A stretch of DNA of 12,342 nucleotides from CAYRFQ01 sp964423615 (GTDB taxonomy: Bacteria; Planctomycetota; Planctomycetia; Gemmatales; Gemmataceae). The stretch's first letter is position 1. Each line of letters starts with the position of its first letter. Made by a program: the position numbers and the translations under genes. Positions 1 through 8,400 of this stretch are shown here, piece after piece. The notes beneath the pieces are model-generated. The model made no database searches and had not been told where the DNA came from. It was given only the letters and a program-made list of their open reading frames with translations. The stretch is from the NCBI GenBank assembly GCA_964423615.1, contig CAYRFQ010000156.1, positions 1-12,342 on the forward strand, in the 5' to 3' direction.

Positions 1-3000
1 TCGGCGCGGTGCCGGAGAGGGTGATGGTCAGGGTGACCGTATCGCCAACCGGCAGACTCGGGATGGTCAAGGTACCACCGTCGTCTGGGGTGCCACCATC
101 GTTGTAGTTTGAGGCCACCGTGCCGCCGGTCACTGCGCTGGAAACTGACACGCTCGTAACGCCAGAAGCGAAGGTGATCACGTCGTCGATGACAACGTTG
201 GTGGCGGTGTCAGGACCGGTATTGGTGACCGTCACCGCGTAGCTGTAGGGGACACCGGAGTCAACCGGATCGGCGCTGTCGACCTTGCTGATGACAACGT
301 CGATTGTTGGATCAGCATCGTCATTGGTGATTGTGGCAGTGACGGGGTTGGTTCCACTGATAGAAGCACCGCCGGTGGCGTTGCTCAGGTTTACCGTGAA
401 AGTTTCGTCGGTTTCGACGTCGGTGTCACCGTTGATGGTCACGTCGAATGTTTTGGAACCACCCTCACCGTCCGTCCAACTCAGCGTACTGGTTGCCGCT
501 ACGTAGTCGGTGCCGGCTATGGCTGTGTTGTCGCTTGTGGCATATGTGACTCCCACGGCTCCATCGGTGCCGCCGACTCTTTCGACAGTGAATGTCAGGA
601 CCTGGGTTCCACTGTCGCCCTCGGAGATACTATAGACTGTCGGGTTAAACTGGAGTGTACCGGCTTGAAGGCCATCGTCATTGGTAATGGTGGCGGTGAC
701 TGGATTAGTCCCACCGATGGCGGCGCCGCCTGTGGCGTTACTCAGATTAACACTAAAGGTCTCATCAGACTCATCGTCGGTGTCACCATTGATGGTAACG
801 TTGAACGTTTTACTCCCGCCCTCTCCATCCGCCCAACTCACGCTGCTGACCACAGGCACATAGTCGCTTCCAGCAGTTGCCGTTCCATCTACAGTAGAAT
901 ACGTGACCGATACTGGCCCCTCGGTCCCACCAACTCGATCGACGGTGAACGTCAGATTCTTGGTGCCGCCATCACCTTCGGAAATGCTGTAGCTCGATGC
1001 GTCAAACTGGAGCGTTCCAGGCTGAATGCCTTCGTCGTTGGTGATGGTCGCTGTTGCGGGATTCGTGCCGCCAATCACGATACCTCCGGTGTTGTTGAAG
1101 AGGAACACCGAAAATGTCTCATCGGATTCTGTGCTGGTGTCGCCGTTGATGATCACGTCGAACGTCTTGGTGCCGCTTTCGCCATCGGCCCAATTCAAGG
1201 TGCCGCTCGGAGTCACGTAGTCGCTGCCTGCCGTCGCGGTCCCGTCGAGCGAGAGATAGTCGACGGAAACAGCACCCGTGCTGCCACTGACTCGTTCGAC
1301 GGTGAATGTCAAGACTTTCGTGCCGCTGTCGCCTTCGGAGATGCTGTAGCTCGTCGGGTTAAACCTGGCGATCCCCGGAGCCACGACCTCGTCGTCAAGG
1401 ATCTCCAGGGCGACAGGATTGGGTCCCGAAATGATGGTTCCCTGTGGGTTGCTGAGAGTGAGATTTAAAGTTTCGTTTCCTTCCGCCTGGCCGTCATTGG
1501 AAATGGTGACGTTGAAGGTCTTGGGAGCTGTGTCCCCGTTCCCCCAGGAGAGGACTCCTGACGTCGCCTGGTAATCGCTACCGGCGGTTGCTGTCCCGTT
1601 CGAGGTCGCGTAGTCAACCGTCAGTGTTCCGGCCGAACCGCCGACGCGATTGACCGTGATTGTGGCCAATCCTGCGGCTTCGGAGACACTGTATGAGGAC
1701 TGGCTGAACTTGAGAGTCCCGGGCGACGGGTCGTTCTCCAGGATGGTCAGGGTAGCGGGCCCGCCGATCGCCGCACCGCCTGTGGGGTTGCTCAGGGTCA
1801 GATCGACCGTCTCGTCTCCCTCGAACACCATGTCTTCCGAAATCGGAATCTCAAAGGTCATGGGAGTCGTTACACCGTTCGGCCAGCTCAACGTCCCGCT
1901 CGCGGCGGTGTAGTCTTGCCCGGCGGTCGCTGTATTGTTGCTTGTCTGGTACTGCACGGAAACTGGACCCTGCGAGCCCCCGACCCGGTTCACCGTGATC
2001 AAAATGCTGGGGCCGGATTCGTCCACGGTGTAGCTCGTCTGGCTGAACTCCAACCGACCCACCGGATCGTCGTCGATGATGGTGGCCGTGTGCATCACCT
2101 CCGGACCGAGAATCGCGTTCCCCGACGTTGGTTCTTGCAGGGTCACGATCACTGTTTCGTTAGGCTCGAAGTTCGGATCGTCGTTGGGCGTGATCGTGAT
2201 TGTCGTGCTGAGCGTGTTGGCTGGGATCGTTATCGGGCTGCTGGTAATGGTGTAGTCGTCCCCGCCGCCAGTTGCAGTCCCGGTCACGGTGAACGGCACG
2301 ATAATATCCGAGGGGACCAGTTCGGACACTTCCACCGTGACAGTCATCGGCCCTGCATCCTCGGCGCCGGACTGCGAAGTGGTGGCGACGGTGACAATCG
2401 GTTCAGGCGTGACAAGATCGTAATCGACCACCACGGGCAGGTGGTCCGAGCCGGTGTACAGTGCCGATCGTACGGTCGACGAATAAATGGCCGTGCTGCC
2501 GGTGAGGATGGTGCCGTTCAGCGAGTGGGTGTTGTCGTTACCGAAGGCCCGATAGGAGCCGGCGCGGTATTCCAATCCGGCACCGTTGCTCGTGATACCA
2601 CTGCCGCCGACTTCCTGGCTGTGCAGAACGATGTCGAAGCGGTCGTCCATGCCTCCAGTTGCACCGCCGTCTCCGAGATCGCTCGTCCGGGTCGACTGCG
2701 TGTGGAGGTCCCGGAAGCTGATGTTGTTAAACCAACTGCCGGGTCTATTGACAGGGTCGAAGGCCTGCCCGTTGCCCGAACCAAGCAGTGCCACGTCATA
2801 CATGTCCTCGAAGCTGTTTTTGATATTGAAGTCGCCGGCGTAGATGATCTCCGCCCCCTCACCCAGTGCGTCCGCATTGGCCCGGATGGCCTGGGCCTCG
2901 CCGAGACGTTGGGAGGGGCTGCTGGCGGCATAGTGACTGTTGTAAACATAGAAGTCGAAAGTGGAATCGAACCCATCGGGGCGGAAGTCATAGCGGATCG

Positions 3001-3499
3001 GATCGCGTGGACCGGGTGCGAAGATGATCTGACTGCCCATCAGGTCCACCGTGGCGTTATTGTAGACCACCCCCTGTCGGCGGAATCCGTCGGGTGTACT
3101 TAGCGGCCCGACAACGTATTGGCCGCTCGAGCCCGGGGCGTTGTTTAGGATGTTCGCGATGATGTTGTCTTCGCTGCCCGAGGCGTCCAGTTCCTGAATG
3201 ACCAGGATGTCGATGTTCCGCTGCAATCCGGCATAGTCCTGGGCATTGATGGCCTCAAGCACCGTTTCCATGGCGTTCTGGTCGGGCATTTGCAAAATGT
3301 TGTAACTGACCACCCGCAATTGACCGAGAACTGCCGGCGCCAAACGATCTTCGAGCGGTTCCAAGCGAAGAGCAGCAAGGCTCTGGTTTGGCTTGGCTGT
3401 GATCCCTTCGGGCAAAGAGCCCATCAGGAATTGGAAACTTTTCCGGCAACTGCGGGCGATCCAAGAACTAGTGACAACCAGCCAAGCGAAAGGCGACAT
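1..3499 (-). CDS. Giant secreted EEP nuclease/phosphatase with Calx-beta array, 3' end outside window
   Basis: I read 1166 codons from an ATG at 3499 with no stop before the left edge, so the C-terminus is missing. The motif LEDRLAPA lies at residues 49-56; it is a planctomycete N-terminal signature of giant extracellular proteins and probably marks export, though that role is not proven. Residues about 61-358 form an endonuclease/exonuclease/phosphatase domain. It carries SYN (N67), IQE (E103), NSH (H189), GDFN (D223, N225), MDDRFD (285-289) and SDH (D352, H353), so the metal-dependent phosphodiesterase site is complete. Six Calx-beta domains follow (about 366-1060), with SGTATAGxDY-like and TITNDD-like signatures, then a DUF11-like domain to the edge. 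Such domains bind calcium or act as extracellular spacers. Substrate is unknown; DNA is likely, and another phosphodiester or sphingolipid is possible. The gene is divergent from the plus-strand giant gene, which has a homologous EEP domain. Confidence 0.93.
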   Translation of the reverse strand, partial: MSPFAWLVVTSSWIARSCRKSFQFLMGSLPEGITAKPNQSLAALRLEPLEDRLAPAVLGQLRVVSYNILQMPDQNAMETVLEAINAQDYAGLQRNIDILVIQELDASGSEDNIIANILNNAPGSSGQYVVGPLSTPDGFRRQGVVYNNATVDLMGSQIIFAPGPRDPIRYDFRPDGFDSTFDFYVYNSHYAASSPSQRLGEAQAIRANADALGEGAEIIYAGDFNIKNSFEDMYDVALLGSGNGQAFDPVNRPGSWFNNISFRDLHTQSTRTSDLGDGGATGGMDDRFDIVLHSQEVGGSGITSNGAGLEYRAGSYRAFGNDNTHSLNGTILTGSTAIYSSTVRSALYTGSDHLPVVVDYDLVTPEPIVTVATTSQSGAEDAGPMTVTVEVSELVPSDIIVPFTVTGTATGGGDDYTITSSPITIPANTLSTTITITPNDDPNFEPNETVIVTLQEPTSGNAILGPEVMHTATIIDDDPVGRLEFSQTSYTVDESGPSILITVNRVGGSQGPVSVQYQTSNNTATAGQDYTAASGTLSWPNGVTTPMTFEIPISEDMVFEGDETVDLTLSNPTGGAAIGGPATLTILENDPSPGTLKFSQSSYSVSEAAGLATITVNRVGGSAGTLTVDYATSNGTATAGSDYQATSGVLSWGNGDTAPKTFNVTISNDGQAEGNETLNLTLSNPQGTIISGPNPVALEILDDEVVAPGIARFNPTSYSISEGDSGTKVLTFTVERVSGSTGAVSVDYLSLDGTATAGSDYVTPSGTLNWADGESGTKTFDVIINGDTSTESDETFSVFLFNNTGGIVIGGTNPATATITNDEGIQPGTLQFDASSYSISEGDGGTKNLTFTVDRVGGTEGPVSVTYSTVDGTATAGSDYVPVVSSVSWADGEGGSKTFNVTINGDTDDESDETFSVNLSNATGGAAIGGTNPVTATITNDDGLQAGTLQFNPTVYSISEGDSGTQVLTFTVERVGGTDGAVGVTYATSDNTAIAGTDYVAATSTLSWTDGEGGSKTFDVTINGDTDVETDETFTVNLSNATGGASISGTNPVTATITNDDADPTIDVVISKVDSADPVDSGVPYSYAVTVTNTGPDTATNVVIDDVITFASGVTSVSVSSAVTGGTVASNYNDGGTPDDGGTLTIPSLPVGDTVTLTITLSGTAP
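2..316 (-). other. DUF11-like extracellular beta domain, truncated by the window edge
   Basis: After the sixth Calx-beta domain the minus-strand protein continues with a segment containing SADPVDSGVPYSYAVTVTN, TGPDTATNVVI and VGDTVTLTITL. These are hallmarks of the DUF11 (COG1361, conserved repeat) domain of cell-surface proteins. The domain is cut by the window edge, so more copies and any C-terminal anchor would lie to the left. Confidence 0.75.
320..2403 (-). repeat. Array of six Calx-beta domains encoded in tandem
   Basis: Six tandem units of about 112-119 codons lie in the minus-strand CDS. Each has a start like FxxxSYSISEGD, a central GTATAGSDY, a later SDETFxVxLSNxTGG and a terminal TITNDD or a close variant. 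Equivalent codons of the terminal motif fall at 326, 683, 1040 and 1397, an exact 357-bp step, then at 1739 and 2075 (steps of 342 and 336). The copies near the left edge are the most alike, which suggests recent duplication; the copy next to the EEP domain is the most diverged. Calx-beta domains are calcium-binding beta-sandwiches, common in bacterial adhesins. Confidence 0.88.
2424..3319 (-). other. EEP (DNase I-like) catalytic domain of the minus-strand protein
   Basis: This is a domain inside the minus-strand CDS, about 300 residues long. Motif order matches the exonuclease III/DNase I superfamily: the N of SYNI, the E of IQELD, the H of NSHYA, D and N of GDFNI, and the terminal SDH before PVVVDY. 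The stretches GQAFDP, HTQS and GGMDDRFD are shared with the EEP domain in the plus-strand gene, showing that the two are homologous. A short basic N-terminus plus the LEDRLAPA motif precede it, and Calx-beta repeats start immediately after it. Confidence 0.88.
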
Positions 3500-3507
3500 C
3501 TGAGGGA

Positions 3508-3512
3508 CCTCC
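3508..3512 (-). promoter_or_regulatory. Shine-Dalgarno GGAGG that decides the minus-strand start
   Basis: On the minus strand GGAGG lies 8 nt before the ATG at 3499. A second in-frame ATG at 3514 overlaps this motif and has no comparable site before it, so 3499 is the better start; using 3514 would add five residues (MEVPQ). The reading frame is closed upstream by a TGA at 3563-3565. Confidence 0.7.
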
Positions 3513-3532
3513 ATTGGGTATGAAAACAACAA

Positions 3533-3559
3533 AGAGAATCCATACCACCAGGATTCTCT
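3533..3559 (-). promoter_or_regulatory. Perfect 9-bp inverted repeat upstream of the minus-strand gene
   Basis: AGAGAATCC at 3533-3541 and GGATTCTCT at 3551-3559 are exact reverse complements around a 9-nt spacer. The element lies 33 nt before the chosen start codon, between any upstream promoter and the Shine-Dalgarno site. It could be an operator or a stem-loop in the mRNA leader. No T-tract follows it on either strand, so a simple terminator is unlikely. The function is inferred only from position and symmetry. Confidence 0.45.
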
Positions 3560-5108
3560 CGATCATCATGTTTAAGTTACTTGACCTGAATTATTAAGCC
3601 AAGAGGCGGAGTCAGAGAGCAATTTTCCGTACCAAGCTTTTTGCAGATTTTGGGGAGTCGTTGGGGGGGTTAGCTTAGTGGGATATCGAGACAACACCTG
3701 GACGCATTCGCTGGCTCAGGTTTTTCGTCTCTGCTCAACTAACGTAATAAAAGTGTTTGGGTTCGCGCTGCAATCCATACATTTACGAACGAATGCTCAT
3801 TAACGACATCACCTGTTTTCTGAATGCAAACGAGACACATATAGGTATATTTGTGGAATCCTCAATTTCACTGCATTTTTCAGATTTTTACATTTTCTTC
3901 AAATTGCCCCACTTGAAGGAGTTCCAGAACGGCCCGTTTTGCCGCACTCGACAACTCGAAGGCAGAGCAGTAATTTGGCCGAAATGGGGACTCTTTAACA
4001 GTAAAAGACTACCGTTCTGGAAAGAATGTTCCACAAACTCGTAATTTTGAGTGATCATCCAAACGATGTTCGGTTTGAAGCCACAAATTTCTGGGGTTGT
4101 TGCGCCCTTCCTGAGAATGAATTCTTCCTCGATCCTTCTCCCTCGGGTGATTTCCAACGACCTGTCGGAGGAGCACCGACCAAGACCCATGGTTGAGAAG
4201 AGGTTTGCGAAAGCATTCGCGTTCTTGTCATCGCACTGCCCGCTTCGAGGGAGCAGCACAGACCTTGAGCGAAGCGAGGAATGCAGTGTAATCGAAGTCC
4301 GAAAAGCTGCAGTTTCAAAGTGAACGCGGTTTGATTTAAAACCGCCGTTCGACTTGGTTGTTGAAGCCGGCTTGAAATCTCTGGGAATGATTTGTGCTCT
4401 GTTCAACTGCCTCACCGGAAACAGCAATTCCGATTCAAGAGATCGATAATTCCGAGCACCGGAACTTGAGCCTGGAATTTTAGCGGGGAGCTGAAACCAC
4501 ATTTCTGCGCATTGTTTCCCAGAAACAACTTTTCACGATGACCAAAAGAACGCGCTATGCGATTGTTTTGGTCATTGCCAATTAGTTTTCCACGTCTGTC
4601 TGTTAGCTCTCGGTGATGGACGGATGGTGTTGGACTCTTGTTTCCGTGTAGAACGGAAGGGAATCAGTTGGCCGTGATGGTTCTGCAATTGCTTTATCCA
4701 GAAACCCTTGTCCTCAAAAGCCAGCTAACAGTTATATCAGTTTGGCCCTGATTATCCGGCAACTCACTGTTGGTGTGAAGCAGCATTCCGCAAAAATTGA
4801 CAGGAATTCTCTTCGAAGAGTCTTTTTTTAAGGAGTGTAGGGGCTGGATGGAGCATGTTTGAGGTGGAAGAGTGGTTTTTCCGTTGCATCGGGCCGATTC
4901 GCTCGTGTTGGAGTCGGCTGGGTTCTGGCAGAACGGACCCGTCTCGCCAAGCCGATCGAGTTTGATTTGTTTTGTAAATTTTCGAAACACGAAACACATG
5001 CGATTCTCATCTTAAGGGACAGATCACCATGATTCCTATGAAGATCATGTGATATTTTCTTCGCACAATCTACATAATATATAATTCTAATTTCTATCAG
5101 GATTATCC
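3560..5108. other. Long intergenic region without a convincing gene
   Basis: This stretch is visibly richer in A and T than the flanking genes. The largest open frame (minus strand, 4502 to 3888, 204 codons) has no clear ribosome site and no recognisable domain, and competing frames overlap it on both strands. I see no tRNA or rRNA pattern and no insertion-sequence ends. What it does contain is the following: an 11-bp inverted repeat TTCCAGAACGG/CCGTTCTGGAA at 3922-3932 and 4012-4022; a hairpin at 4322-4350; a palindrome CTCTTCGAAGAG at 4809-4820 followed by a run of T; a GTTCTG-G-CAGAAC palindrome at 4922-4934; and an AT-rich block at about 5049-5100. The block lies just before the plus-strand promoter candidate and could act as an UP element. 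Confidence 0.6.
4322..4350. repeat. Imperfect inverted repeat (hairpin with one bulge)
   Basis: GCGGTTT at 4326-4332 pairs with AAACCGC at 4339-4345 around a 6-nt loop. Beyond a single bulged C at 4346, GAAC at 4322-4325 pairs with GTTC at 4347-4350, giving 11 base pairs in total. No T-run follows, so it is not a standard intrinsic terminator. It may be a structured intergenic element or chance. Confidence 0.4.
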
Positions 5109-5138
5109 TTGACCGATCTGGATTGGATTGGACATAAT
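5109..5138 (+). promoter_or_regulatory. Sigma70-like promoter candidate for the plus-strand giant gene
   Basis: TTGACC at 5109-5114 and CATAAT at 5133-5138 are separated by 18 nt; each matches the consensus hexamer at five of six positions. An AT-rich tract lies directly upstream. The element faces the plus-strand gene and would give an mRNA leader of about 310 nt. Planctomycete promoters are poorly characterised, so this rests on resemblance to the general bacterial consensus. Confidence 0.4.
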
Positions 5139-5456
5139 AACGCCAATTCCTACAAACCAAAATCACGTCTCTGATCACCAACAGGGACCGTTATGTCTTT
5201 TCGCCCAGGATGGTCGTGCGAAGTCCATTCCCGCCAACACCACGATGCCATCCAGTGGTACCTACAAACCGGATGCTTCTTCAAGCCACGGAGGATGCTT
5301 CTGTTTATCCCTCTCTTGCAAAGACAGGTTGTGCATTCCCATAGGCCTGATGATTCTGGATCGCCTTTGATTCTGCCAGGTAGCGTATGTTTTGTGCTGG
5401 ATTGAATTACCGTTGCATGATGTACCTTTTCCAAAGCCCAAGGAGCCGAAGAGCCG
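5139..5456 (+). other. Long putative 5' leader of the plus-strand gene
   Basis: Between the promoter candidate and the start codon there are about 310 nt with no supported gene. Short frames exist (for example 5193-5405, plus strand, 70 codons), but none has a recognisable domain or a clear ribosome site. I do not recognise a known riboswitch. The last part holds AAGGAG at 5440-5445, 11 nt before the start codon, which serves as the ribosome site. Confidence 0.35.
5440..5445 (+). promoter_or_regulatory. Shine-Dalgarno AAGGAG of the plus-strand giant gene
   Basis: AAGGAG lies 11 nt before the ATG at 5457. This ATG is the first one after the in-frame TGA at 5418-5420, and the frame then stays open to the window edge, which fixes the start. 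Confidence 0.6.
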
Positions 5457-8400
5457 ATGTTGCCACGTAATTCCACTCCCAACAAAATTCGTCCGTCTCA
5501 GACTCGAAAAAGCAAGGTCTCCTTCAAACCATTGTTGGAGACTCTCGAAGATCGATTGGCTCCCGCGTTGTTCACGGTCACGAACGCCAATGACAGCGGG
5601 GCGGGCAGTCTTCGCCAGGCCATTCTCGACGCCAACGCCGCGATGACTGACGACACCATCACATTCGACTCTGATGTATTCACTGGTACGAACACAATTA
5701 CTCTGACGAGTGGCGAACTGCCACTGACTGACGAGGTGGAGATTCAAGGCCCAGGCTCCAGTTTGCTGACCATATCGGGGAACAACTCGAGTCGAATCTT
5801 CAACATAAACGACGGGACCACCGCTGACATCTCGGTATCGATTTCTGGCATGACTCTGACCCAAGGAGTTACAACGGGGAGTGGTGGTGGGATTTTTAGT
5901 CGGGAATCGTTGACACTGAGTGACATGACTATCAGTGGCAATTCGGCAGGTGAAAACGGAGGCGGGATTTATAACGAGAGTACTTCTTGGTCTCTCACTG
6001 ACAGCACGGTAGCGAATAACTCGGCGGACGGTGACGGAGGTGGCATCTACAACGGCCCTTCTGCCACGTTGGCGTTGTCGAGAGTTACCGTCGGTGGGAA
6101 TTCGGCAGACGGCCGGGGTGGTGGAATTTACAGTATACGTTCGTCAGCAACCATCACGGATGTCGTTGTCACGGGTAACTCGGCTACAGTCGATGGTGGC
6201 GGCATCCACAATATATTCAGCACGGCGAACATTTCCGACAGTACCATCAGTGACAATTCGACGACCGGGGTTGGGCAACTCCAGGGGCGTCTCACAGGTC
6301 ATGGTGGTGGGATCGTCAACTTGGCAGGGGGGATGACTCTCACGGACAGTATTGTTAGCGGCAATTCGGCGGGGCTTTTTGGAGGTGGTATTTACAGCAC
6401 TGCTCCTGACAACTCGGGCGACCTCGTTCTGACTCGCACAACGGTGAACGGGAACTTAGCGGAGACGGGTGGTGGAATTTATCATGGTTCCTTCTCGGAT
6501 CTTACTGTTATCGACAGTACGATCCGAGATAACTCTGTGTCCAACGATGCAGGAGGCCTTTTTAGTGCTGGAAGCACCGGATTCGAAGCACTTCTCACTA
6601 ATACAACCGTCAACAATAACACAGCGGCAGACAAAGGGGGTGGAGTTCTCAATATCAGGACGATCACCCTGAGGAACAGTACGATCACGGGTAACTCCGC
6701 TCTCGATGGTGGTGGGTTCTTTACCGCCCTCACCAGTACCGCAGCAATCACCAACAGTACGATCAGCGGAAATGACGCCACCATGAGCGGGGGTGGGATC
6801 TATCTTTCTGATGGTACCACTACACTCACGAGTACGATCGTCGGGGATAATACCGCAGGGACTACCAATCCCGACGTCCGGCGGATTGCTGGAACACTGA
6901 ACGCAACGAACAGCCTGGTTGAAGCAAATGATGACCAAATCAATGGGACGGACACAAACAACATCAAAGGCCAAGATCCACTTCTCGACCCTGCTGGACT
7001 CAGGAACAACGGCGGACCTACCCAAACCATTGCGTTGATGGCGGGCTCGCCAGCCATTGACGCCGGGAGCAATCCAGACGATTTGACCACCGACCAGAGG
7101 GGTGCAGACCGAACGATTGGTAGTGGAACGGATATTGGGGCCTTCGAACGGCTGCATGTTGATTTCGCTGGATTTGACATGTTTCAGAGCCTCAGCCGCA
7201 ATCTGAACTCGTTCACGATCAATGCTCCGTTGCCGCTCGATGAAATAGACCTGTTGCCTCGGGTGGATTTCCCCAGTGTAGAAAGTGGCTTTGGTAAATT
7301 CCAACGGGGTGTCTCGAGTGATATCCCTGTTGCCCTCCTCGATGAAAGTGCCTTTGCTGATCCGATCGACGCTGCGGGAATTATCACCGAAGCCAACTCC
7401 GAAGAATTTTTCGGAGTGACCAACATCACGACTCCTGGAACCTATGAGGCTACCTGGGTGTTCGATGTAAGTAGCCTCGATCCTTCCGCAGGCGTTGAGC
7501 TAGCTGTTGACCTGGCGGCCTTTGGAGATTTTGAAGTTGGGACCGATTTCTTTGACGTGAGCTATTCGTTCAGCAATGGGACTGGGAGTGGGACGCTATT
7601 CTCGGGTGTCCCGACTCCAACGGACATCCAGACTTTCACCTTCGCTAGTGGTGAGTTCACTTCGCTCATGGACCATAACGCTCTCGTCGTCGATGGCGTT
7701 GCTCTCGACAATGAGTTACAAACGTTCCGCAAGTCCCTCCTCGGATTTGGTGGTAATCCAGGGGATACCCTGACCATTAACTTCACGGCATTCGCCGACG
7801 AACTTGACGAAGCCATCGTCTTACAAAACTTGGTCCTCTTTGAAGCCCCCGATGCCAGCATCGGATTCGAAACCGTTGTTACGGAGGTCAACGAGACAAC
7901 GGGCCAAGCGAGTATCAAAGTCACGCGGGGCGGCAACATCAATGGGACCGTTCGAGTCACTGCTGAGACGATTAACACTGGTGCCGACTCGGGCACAGCG
8001 ACCGAAGGGGCAGGTAACGATTACACGGGCGTATTGCAGGTACTCACGTTCGTTCCTGGCCAAACTGAGGCCAGTTTCCCTGTTGACATCCTGGACGACA
8101 GCACGCAAGAAGTCAGCGAGACCATCAACCTTCGGCTGACAGAGAACCTGGGTGGTGTTGTCATTAATGAATTCTTGGCGGATCCTGCGGGTAGTAGTGC
8201 GACGGATCTAGAGGGTGACGCGAACGGTGACATGTCACGTAGTGCGACACAAGATGAATTCGTTGAAATCGTCAACAACTCGACTGGAGCCATCGATCTG
8301 AGCGGGTGGACTCTATCTGACGCGGTTAGTGTCCGGCACACATTTCCGGCGAACACAGTGCTCGGGATTGGCGAGGCAGTCGTGGTATTTGGAGGCGGTA

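Noticed and set aside
665..1468. Plus-strand open frame of 267 codons
   Set aside because: Antisense to the Calx-beta array; its internal repeats only mirror the 357-bp repeats of the real gene.
320..2403. Regular direct repeats as a CRISPR-like or non-coding satellite array
   Set aside because: The units are over 330 bp, in frame, and encode Calx-beta domains; there are no short repeats with unique spacers.
1916..3103. Plus-strand open frame of 395 codons
   Set aside because: It lies antisense to the EEP and Calx-beta coding region, which has clear motifs in the other frame. The frame is a by-product of the codon bias of the real gene.
3888..4502. Minus-strand open frame of 204 codons in the intergenic region
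   Set aside because: No clear ribosome site before the ATG, no recognisable domain, overlapping frames on both strands, and a hairpin inside it. It may be a real lineage-specific gene, but nothing in the sequence supports that.
4809..4829. CTCTTCGAAGAG palindrome followed by seven T, as an intrinsic terminator
   Set aside because: A workable hairpin has only a 4-bp stem, and no gene ends nearby on the plus strand.
4694..5181. Overlapping minus-strand frames of 77-117 codons
   Set aside because: Three overlapping frames compete, the longest needs a TTG start, and none shows a domain or a good ribosome site.
5193..5405. Plus-strand frame of 70 codons before the giant gene
   Set aside because: No recognisable motif and no clear Shine-Dalgarno site; it lies in the putative leader, so an upstream peptide cannot be excluded.
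6456..7304. Minus-strand open frame of 282 codons
   Set aside because: Antisense to the beta-helix and anchor-Q coding region; no independent support.
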